DNA of 41,660 nt from Bacteriovorax sp. (GTDB taxonomy: Bacteria; Bdellovibrionota; Bacteriovoracia; Bacteriovoracales; Bacteriovoracaceae): assembly GCA_014377485.1 (NCBI GenBank), contig JACMPM010000092.1, positions 1 through 41,660 of the forward strand, given 5' to 3'. Shown piece after piece: positions 35,452 to 41,660 of the stretch. The translations under genes and the position numbers were made by a program. Under the pieces are notes generated by a model. That model made no database searches. It was not told where the DNA came from and worked only from the letters and a program-made list of their open reading frames with translations. How positions within the stretch are numbered: position 1 is the first letter of the stretch; each line of letters opens with the position of its first letter.

Positions 35452-35933
35452 GCTGAACCCTAATTTAATTTTTTTGTTTCTATTATTCTAATAGCAACCC
35501 TAAAAAATGAAACTCGGTAAAGTATGCAAATATTCTTTATTTAAAGTATTTATGTCAGGTGATTATTGGAAATTTTTATTTCCCTAAGACGATACTCTTT
35601 AGGGCATTAACAGTCTGCTCATAAGAAAGCTTGGTGTATCTTCCTTCAAGTCGTACAAAAGATGATCGAAGTCTCAGGATTGTTATCTAAAAAAATGGCG
35701 GCCTCTTTGAGCTATCTCTTTCAATAACATCAAAGCATAAAGTTTTTAAAATATTTAATTTTAAAACTGTTCTGAGGTCAAAATCAGTTTTAAGAGTAGT
35801 ACTTGAATCAAGAAGAATTTTTCGGCAAAATGTAAATTATCTTTATTTTTTAATTACTTAAAATTGTTAATTCTTTTTGTAAAATTTGTCAGTTACGGCT
35901 TAATGTTTAGATCTGTTTAGATACTTGATAATT
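35452..35933. other. Intergenic region of about 480 bases
   Basis: It holds the upstream region of the ligase operon and a gene fossil on the minus strand (35576-35836). The rest is AT-rich. CCCTAA/TTAGGG arms at 35582-35604 form a small hairpin inside the fossil. No promoter with both boxes at consensus was found. Confidence 0.5.
35576..35836 (-). pseudogene. Possible decayed gene fragment
   Basis: On the minus strand one frame stays open for 49 codons (35836-35690), meets TAG at 35687-35689 beside a T7 run, then continues 36 codons to TAA at 35576. The residues look protein-like (for example LKTDFDLRTVLKLNILKTL, then SFVRLEGRYTKLSYEQTVN), but there is no ATG, GTG or TTG start. I cannot name the family. 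The frame may simply be chance in AT-rich DNA. Confidence 0.3.
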
Positions 35934-38072
35934 TCAAAAATGATAAACAATATTATTTTTGGTTAAATAAGATTTCCCCCATGCAACATAACTGATGGAC
36001 TGAGCCTTAAATTCTAACGGCCGGATGTTCTGACATTGATTAAATTTATATTTAATAGGAGTATACAGCGTAGACCTCATGAAGGATTGTGGGTTGGAAA
36101 ATCCTTGATAAAAATCTGCATAAGCACTACCAACTGAAGTTCCAATTAAGGGTAATTCCACGGATAATAAATTCTCGTCACAGTAAAAGCTAAGCCTAGC
36201 ATTATGTATAACAATATTTGGCCCTAAGGTATAAAACCTAGAAGTTTCTTCTGAAAAGAATAAGAATTCTTTTTTATCTTTGTCGGTAAGCAAGTAAAAA
36301 GCTGGTCCATTTTCTTTAAATATCGGAATCCTGTACTGAACAAGATATTGATGATTTTTCAAAAAATTAGATGAAATAGAATTGGGTAATCCGGTGTTTT
36401 GAATGGATATAGGCAATAGGTTGCCGATCATTTTATAATTGAGAATAATGAAAGGAGGAATTTCTCTTCTGTTCGTTATTATCATTTTGGATTCTTTGAT
36501 CAGTTTTCTCCATATAGGTTCAACTGTCAGATTTTGATTCATATCCAGCAAATTTTTCGCTCGTTTATGAACGATAATATAACCATTATCATTGAAACTC
36601 GTTATGGAGGATGTTGTATGATCCAAAAGCGATTGATAGACATAGTGTGCAGTAAATTCAGGAAGCACTCCAACCCAGAAAACCCGAAGACCAAATTCTT
36701 CGGCACTCCATGATGTTTCTGAGAGAATCAACTTAGAAATGCTTTCTAGTGAATGCAAAGGTATGAGTTTAATTTTTTTATCAATTCGTGCGTGCCAGAC
36801 TTCAGAGTATCCTTGCATCGTTAAAATAAGAAATGCAACTCCTGTGAAAAAAATTTTATCTTTTGAAACCTTGAAATAAAAAAACAAATTCAATCCTAAG
36901 AGAATCAAGGAACAGTAGCTAAAATAAAAAATTTTTAGAAAAAATAAATTTATTGCAAAAAAAATAATAAATAATAAGTAAAATAAAGTTTCAATTTTCA
37001 TTTTATAGAATTGCGAAATGCCAAAAGCTATATAACACAGACCTACCAGAGTTGGCAAAAGAAGATAACGAGGATTTTCTCTCGTAATAAAAACTGGATA
37101 AACAAAGACTATCACTAAAAAGAAGACACTTAAAAAAATTAAATCCCATTTCAATAATCGAATATTTTTCACACTGAATGCTTGAAACATTCTGCAACAA
37201 AAAACACTGAAAAATATAGATAAATATAAAAAACCAAAAGATCCATAAATAGATTTCAAAATCCATGATAAAGATCCTCTTGCCCATGGGTCTTTATACA
37301 TAAAAATGAAATAATTGGATAAATCTTCTGTTTGATTAACTAACCTATATTCTTGAGTCTTGGTTGCACTAAAAAAAAGCCAGATGAAATAAGGGATAAA
37401 AGGTAAGCAAAATAAGATAATTCCTTTGAACCAAATCTTTTTATTTTTAATAACTAAAAGATAAATAATAGATCCTGGAATTAACCAAAACAAACTTGAC
37501 ATATGAATTTGTGTAGCCAAAGCATTTATCAAACAAAAAATATACCATTTGTTATCTTCTTTTTTAGTCGTATAAATCGAGTAGAGTAATATCATCAGGA
37601 ATGACCAGAAGATCAGAATATAACTGGGATTCCAGACCATATCTCTTAAATTCTTCAAGATCGGATTAATGCTAAAGATGAGGAAAACAATTAAAAGTGC
37701 CGACCTGAATTTTGGATGTTTAAAATTAATCCAAATCAGACCAAAAGAACTACTGATTGTAATAACCATGAAATAGGCACAAGCTTTATACCCTCCAATT
37801 AAGTAGGGAATCAAAATAAAGTAATAATAAAATGGTCCTGGAATATTGCCATGCCTAGATAGCTCAGGACCAAACCATACCAAATGCCCACTCAATATTT
37901 CCTTTACCCGCAAGTAATCCCGCAAGTTAAAAACATTGGGAAGAATAATATCGAGGTCTCGAATGAAAAGAATAAAAAAAATGAATGAGAGAAAGACTCC
38001 TTCTACTATACAAGGGTTGGAAGCAACCCAGTTTTTTAGTTTTGATCCCAAGCTATTCATTCCGGTTCTCAA
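35934..38072 (-). CDS. Multi-spanning membrane protein, possible GT-C type glycosyltransferase
   Basis: The protein has 712 residues. About a dozen hydrophobic segments cover residues 22-420 (for example FFILFIRDLDIILP, AYFMVITISSSFGLIWI, LLFIIFFAINLFFLKIFYF), followed by a soluble domain of about 280 residues (LLDMNQNLTVEPIWRKL onward). The first loop includes NVFNLRDYLRVKEI and RHGNIPGPFYYYF, a look shared with GT39/ArnT-type membrane glycosyltransferases, but the acidic pair expected there is weak. The enzyme class is therefore a guess. ATG at 38072 or 38060 are both possible starts. Confidence 0.6.
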   Translation of the reverse strand: MRTGMNSLGSKLKNWVASNPCIVEGVFLSFIFFILFIRDLDIILPNVFNLRDYLRVKEILSGHLVWFGPELSRHGNIPGPFYYYFILIPYLIGGYKACAYFMVITISSSFGLIWINFKHPKFRSALLIVFLIFSINPILKNLRDMVWNPSYILIFWSFLMILLYSIYTTKKEDNKWYIFCLINALATQIHMSSLFWLIPGSIIYLLVIKNKKIWFKGIILFCLPFIPYFIWLFFSATKTQEYRLVNQTEDLSNYFIFMYKDPWARGSLSWILKSIYGSFGFLYLSIFFSVFCCRMFQAFSVKNIRLLKWDLIFLSVFFLVIVFVYPVFITRENPRYLLLPTLVGLCYIAFGISQFYKMKIETLFYLLFIIFFAINLFFLKIFYFSYCSLILLGLNLFFYFKVSKDKIFFTGVAFLILTMQGYSEVWHARIDKKIKLIPLHSLESISKLILSETSWSAEEFGLRVFWVGVLPEFTAHYVYQSLLDHTTSSITSFNDNGYIIVHKRAKNLLDMNQNLTVEPIWRKLIKESKMIITNRREIPPFIILNYKMIGNLLPISIQNTGLPNSISSNFLKNHQYLVQYRIPIFKENGPAFYLLTDKDKKEFLFFSEETSRFYTLGPNIVIHNARLSFYCDENLLSVELPLIGTSVGSAYADFYQGFSNPQSFMRSTLYTPIKYKFNQCQNIRPLEFKAQSISYVAWGKSYLTKNNIVYHF

Positions 38073-38668
38073 GAAGTATTACCATTTATTGTAAGCAATA
38101 TTTCGTTAAAAAGTCTTTAAAAAGTATAGATAAATAGTTTATTAAGTTGATTAAGTTAAGCAAGATTATTAAGCTTATTAAATGCAGATTTCAAGAGAGC
38201 AATTTTCATTTGCTGCTGCAATTGCTTTTCGCATTCAAATGATATCAATTTTCTAATTGAAGAGTCTTCACCAATTCAAAAATCCCAATTTTTTTTGACC
38301 TTTCCATTGATGGAAAAATTCCATTGAAAAAAGAATTGATGAAACAATGAAAATATTTAACATTTTACCAGCTAAAACCAACGGGTTTTATCCCGACTCT
38401 AGAACACATTCATTTTTACAACACCCCAGTAAAAGTAATCATCCCTTTCTATTCCCCCAAAGGAAACCGTCAGTTAACAGAAATCAATTTTTTAACTTCA
38501 AATATTACAATGAATAAATAGCTCTCTGGGATACTCTAGGGGGGCATTTCTGTTCGCGATCAAAATATTTTGCAATCACGATAAGAAAAAAATTATCTTT
38601 ATCAACGCAAAAACTCTTGAAATAGAATCTTCTCTTTTCCACAAAGGGGACAAGCTTCATCCCATATG
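38073..38668. other. Gene-poor interval of about 600 bases
   Basis: It contains a hairpin AGCAATT/AATTGCT (38198-38226) followed by TTTT, a perfect six-base inverted repeat TTTCCA-ttga-TGGAAA (38301-38316) and a short ORF (38347-38517). Otherwise AT-rich (TTAAG-type simple runs near 38140-38180) with no feature recognised. Confidence 0.5.
38347..38517 (+). CDS. Small hypothetical protein, 56 residues
   Basis: ATG at 38347 opens a 56-codon frame (MKIFNILPAKTNGFYPDSRT then a Ser/His/Pro/Phe/Asn-rich stretch) ending in TAA at 38515-38517. The start is more protein-like than its surroundings, and TGGAAAAA and the TTTCCA inverted repeat lie about 30 bases upstream. There is no clear ribosome binding site or -10 box. 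It could be a real small protein or chance. Confidence 0.3.
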   Translation: MKIFNILPAKTNGFYPDSRTHSFLQHPSKSNHPFLFPQRKPSVNRNQFFNFKYYNE

Positions 38669-39889
38669 CTAAGACTGCAAACATACTACTTTTAATTCCT
38701 CAGTGAATTTTTTTATTTCTTCTGAAGAATTATAGTAATGAAGAGAAGCTCTAACTATAGAATCGATTTTTCTTTCTTTTAAATCTATAGAAAATTCCAC
38801 TTTGCCTGTCGAGACATTAATTTTTTTTGTTCTCATTTGTTCACTGAATTGATAAGGGTTAATCTTATCGATGCTAAATGTAATAATCCCAGACTTAATA
38901 ATGCCACTATCGCATAAAGTGACTTGTGGAATCTCACTCAATTCATCCCTTAGTTCTTGTGCGACTGCTTGAACGCGTTTCCAAATATTTTCTAATCCAA
39001 TATTGAGAGCATATTCCACCGCGGTTCCTAATCCTATCCGACTTGCATAACTCATTTCAAAATTTTCGAAACGCTTGGCCGTTTCAATTAAAGTATAGCT
39101 TCCGCTTGTGTTTAGAGTTGCTGAACTAAAATCAACAAATAAAGGTTCAAGATTATATTTTTTTAAAACACTTTCACGAATATAAAGAAACCCCGAGCCA
39201 CGAGGGGCCCGCAAAAACTTTCTTCCAGTGGCCGCTAAAAAATCACAACCTATTTTTTCTACATCAATTGGCATCTGCCCAATTGATTGACAGGCGTCCA
39301 GTAAAAATAAGGCACCTACCGATTTTGCAATATCACTAATTCCAACTAGAGGATTAACCAGGCCATTAGTGGAAGGCACATGGGTTATGGCGATTAGTTT
39401 TACTTTTTCATCTACCATATCGGCCAAGGCCTCTAGCGAGCACTGACCATCAGAATCGTTGGGTATAAAATCTATTTTAAAATTCAACTTCTTTTTGAGC
39501 TGTAGTAGTGCCAGATAATTACTAATGTATTCTGAGTGAGAGGTAAGGACACGGTCGCCCTCTTGGAAAGTAATAGATGAAAGCGCCAAGTCCCAGGCTC
39601 GAGTTGCACTCTCCACTATGGCCACTTCAGAAAGTTTGCAATTAATCATGAGCGCTATAGATTGATAGACCTTTGCATGTTGAGCACTAAACTCAAGTGC
39701 TGTCTCATAGCCGCCAATGCGAGCTTCTGTTTTAAGGTAATTAATTGTTGCTTCAAGGACTTGATTAGGAGGAAGAGAAGAGCCGGCATTATTAAAATGA
39801 ATGGTATGAAGACAGCCAGAAGTATCATTTCTGGCCGAGTTTAAATTAAAAGTCACAATTTTTTGGAGTTCTTGGGAAAGGAATAACAT
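38669..39889 (-). CDS. PLP-dependent aminotransferase class V (cysteine desulfurase/EgtE-like)
   Basis: The protein has up to 406 residues. TIHFNNAGSSLPP, VESATRAWDLAL, HSEYISNYLALLQL, AITHVPSTNGLVNPL, LLDACQSIGQMPID and the PLP-binding lysine in AATGRKFLRAPRGSGFLY are the class-V landmarks in order. Desulfurases keep a catalytic Cys in a C-terminal loop; that loop is not clearly present here, so an EgtE-like C-S lyase or another fold-type-I enzyme is possible. The start is uncertain: ATG 39889 overlaps asnS by 44 bases, and GTG 39856 overlaps by only 11 and looks more natural. Confidence 0.82.
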   Translation of the reverse strand: MLFLSQELQKIVTFNLNSARNDTSGCLHTIHFNNAGSSLPPNQVLEATINYLKTEARIGGYETALEFSAQHAKVYQSIALMINCKLSEVAIVESATRAWDLALSSITFQEGDRVLTSHSEYISNYLALLQLKKKLNFKIDFIPNDSDGQCSLEALADMVDEKVKLIAITHVPSTNGLVNPLVGISDIAKSVGALFLLDACQSIGQMPIDVEKIGCDFLAATGRKFLRAPRGSGFLYIRESVLKKYNLEPLFVDFSSATLNTSGSYTLIETAKRFENFEMSYASRIGLGTAVEYALNIGLENIWKRVQAVAQELRDELSEIPQVTLCDSGIIKSGIITFSIDKINPYQFSEQMRTKKINVSTGKVEFSIDLKERKIDSIVRASLHYYNSSEEIKKFTEELKVVCLQS

Positions 39890-41258
39890 CTCGAATATTA
39901 TTTACTCCAGTGATGTACATTAAAGCACGCTCAAACCCCAGGCCAAAACCTGCGTGAGGAACAGAACCAAAACGCCGAAGATCTAGATACCACCAGAGTG
40001 GATCTTTATTCATATTCATTTCATCCATTCTTTTTTCGAGTTTCTCTAAATTGTCTTCACGTTGTGAGCCACCGATAATCTCTCCAATACCTGGAACAAG
40101 AATATCCATGGCCTTAACTGTTTTTCCATCAGTATTTAATTTCATGTAAAAAGCTTTAAACTCTTTTGGGTAATCAGTGACAATCACTGGCAATTTGAAA
40201 TGTTCTTCAGCTAAAAATCTTTCATGCTCTGTTTGAAGTTCATGGCCCCAAGTTGTTGGGTATTCGAATTTGCGAACTTTGGGATCAACTTTAGATAAAA
40301 TTTCAATCGCCTCAGTATAAGTAATGCGAATAAACTTAGAATCGCGAACATGCTTCAATACTTCCATATGGTCTTTTGAAGCAGTTGAGTCTTCACGAGA
40401 AAATAAAAATTCTAATTCAGCAGCAGCATGTTCCAGAGAATAAGAAATAAGAAATTTAATATAATCAGTGGCAAGACTTGCGATCTCATCAAGATCGGCA
40501 AACGCCACTTCTGGTTCAATCATCCAAAACTCTGATAGGTGACGGGTTGTGTTTGAGTTTTCTGAACGAAATGTTGGACCGAAAGTATAAATAGATCCCA
40601 ATCCCATTGCATAACACTCACCTTCAAGCTGTCCTGTAACTGCCAGGAAAACTTCTTTTCCAAAATAATCTTTTGAAAAATCTAATTTACCATCTTTTGT
40701 TTTTGGAGCTTTATTTATGTCAGTGGCAAGAGTTGAAATGGTAAACATCTCTCCTGCACCTTCTGCATCAACTCCAGAAATAATTGGTGAATTCAAATAA
40801 AAGAATCCACGTTTTGAGAAAAATTCATGAGTCGCCATGGCCAGGTGATGGCGAACGCGCATGATAGCACCAAAAGTATTGGTTCGAATCCTTAGATGAG
40901 CTTGCTCTCTTAAGAATTCCAAAGAAGTTGCTTTCTTTTGTAGTGGGTATGTCTCATCGACTTTGCCAATAATCTCTACAGAAATGGCCTGCATTTCTAC
41001 TGATTGGACTTTTCCTCCGCCCTTGACTAAACGACCAGTAATGGCTACCGCTGAACCAGATAAAAGGGCCGCGACATCTGTATAATTTGGAAGTACTTCA
41101 TCGACAACGATCTGCAGAGAATTTTGTGAAGAGCCGTCGTTTAATACGATAAATGAAAACTTTTTTGAATTTCGGACAGATCGAATCCACCCTTTAACTG
41201 TGGCTTCAACATCAACAATATTATCTTTCAAAATATCTTTAACTAATAAACGAGACAT
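39846..41258 (-). CDS. asnS: Asparaginyl-tRNA synthetase
   Basis: This class-II synthetase charges tRNA-Asn. The N-terminal OB-fold anticodon-binding domain covers about 1-105 (VKGWIRSVRNSKKFSFIVL), followed by the class-II core with GAGEMFTIS, the GQLEGE asparagine-site motif that separates it from aspartyl enzymes, FGPTFRSENSNTTRHLSEFWMIEPE (motif 2) and GLGFERALMYITGVNNIRDVIPFPRTPKN (motif 3). The 470 residues match the usual length. It lies 12 bases after the PfkB-family gene and just ahead of the class-V gene, so the three are probably one transcript. Confidence 0.97.
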   Translation of the reverse strand: MSRLLVKDILKDNIVDVEATVKGWIRSVRNSKKFSFIVLNDGSSQNSLQIVVDEVLPNYTDVAALLSGSAVAITGRLVKGGGKVQSVEMQAISVEIIGKVDETYPLQKKATSLEFLREQAHLRIRTNTFGAIMRVRHHLAMATHEFFSKRGFFYLNSPIISGVDAEGAGEMFTISTLATDINKAPKTKDGKLDFSKDYFGKEVFLAVTGQLEGECYAMGLGSIYTFGPTFRSENSNTTRHLSEFWMIEPEVAFADLDEIASLATDYIKFLISYSLEHAAAELEFLFSREDSTASKDHMEVLKHVRDSKFIRITYTEAIEILSKVDPKVRKFEYPTTWGHELQTEHERFLAEEHFKLPVIVTDYPKEFKAFYMKLNTDGKTVKAMDILVPGIGEIIGGSQREDNLEKLEKRMDEMNMNKDPLWWYLDLRRFGSVPHAGFGLGFERALMYITGVNNIRDVIPFPRTPKNCDF

Positions 41259-41270
41259 AGAATATTCCTT

Positions 41271-41660
41271 TTATAAAGTTTTAGCTTTTATTTCTAAAAC
41301 TTGATCTTTTTTCAAACGGGCACCAAATTGTGTAACTAATAATGAAGAGGCCATGCAGCCTAGCTTCGCGGCTTCTGCGTATGAAATTCCTGAATTAATA
41401 GCGTAGAGAAATGCACCTGCATAAAGATCTCCTGCGCCGTTGGTATCAATTGCTTCAACTGGAGTCGTAACAACGTAAATTTCTTTTTCACCATCAAAAA
41501 CGAATGCGCCTTTAGGGCCCAGAGTAATTGAAAAAGCTTTGGCAATTTTTTTCAAAACTTTTGCAGCATCAACAACATTATTTGTTTTAGTGTAAGCATA
41601 AGCTTCTGCTTCATTACAAAAAAGTAAATCAACTCCATCTCCAATCATTTCGGCGAGGCC
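41271..41660 (-). CDS. PfkB-family carbohydrate/adenosine kinase, C-terminal part (cut by window edge)
   Basis: The frame is open from the right edge; the first ATG visible (41648) is internal. The 129 residues cover the end of the kinase: LLFCNEAEAYAY, ITLGPKGAFVF and the signature DTNGAGDLYAGAFLYAINSG, whose Asp is the catalytic base and whose GAGD forms the anion hole. Sequence style is that of adenosine kinase-like PfkB members, but the substrate region is outside the window. It ends 12 bases before asnS. Confidence 0.88.
   Translation of the reverse strand, partial: GLAEMIGDGVDLLFCNEAEAYAYTKTNNVVDAAKVLKKIAKAFSITLGPKGAFVFDGEKEIYVVTTPVEAIDTNGAGDLYAGAFLYAINSGISYAEAAKLGCMASSLLVTQFGARLKKDQVLEIKAKTL

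Noticed and set aside
1-41660. CRISPR array, insertion sequence or prophage
   Set aside because: No regular direct repeats with spacers, no transposase or integrase, and no phage structural genes were seen.

Overview
The window is AT-rich bacterial chromosome, densely coding on both strands, with Gram-negative cell-envelope genes (outer-membrane barrels, a Kdo-transferase-like protein, a LolC/E-like permease). The mix of a secreted serine-protease-like N-terminus, a Kazal inhibitor lipoprotein, the tmk-holB-ricT cluster and low-GC style suggests a Bdellovibrionota / Bacteriovoracales-like predator. That placement is inference from gene content; no rRNA is present to confirm it.

Layout. 1-258: start of a secreted protease-like gene running off the left edge. 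394-2607: hybrid-free sensor histidine kinase with three PAS domains. 2625-9592 (minus): a run tilS-ftsH-folP-tpm followed by an FG-GAP/ASPIC secreted protein whose reading frame is broken by one base. 9693-9816: a strong sigma70-type promoter and a CAU-anticodon tRNA, divergent from tilS. 9872-11207: Kazal lipoprotein convergent with a FAD oxidoreductase. 11330-13651: tex. 13655-18263 (minus): fadI-fadJ-permease operon for fatty-acid beta-oxidation. 18383-19541: beta-barrel protein with a clear terminator. 19694-22640 (minus): overlapping waaA-like, Rossmann-fold and pilin-like genes. 22914-24120: putative outer-membrane protein with terminator. 24211-28402: GYF_2 membrane protein, tmk, holB-like, ricT.

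28403-30827: a non-coding stretch with a candidate small RNA, then an M16 peptidase gene interrupted by an in-frame TAA; its continuation encodes membrane segments and a soluble tail. 30842-35451 (minus): a four-gene operon of glutamine-synthetase-like ligase, iron alcohol dehydrogenase, class-I amidotransferase hydrolase and aldehyde dehydrogenase. It reads as a gamma-glutamylation route for an amino alcohol (ethanolamine is the best guess) rather than the classical putrescine Puu route. 35452-38668: a gene fossil, a large multi-spanning membrane protein and a mostly empty interval. 38669-41660 (minus): PfkB kinase (partial), asnS and a class-V aminotransferase.

Two genes carry disruptions that are each explained by one base change, so either the strain is losing them or the assembly has errors there. 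No CRISPR array, insertion sequence, prophage or rRNA was seen.
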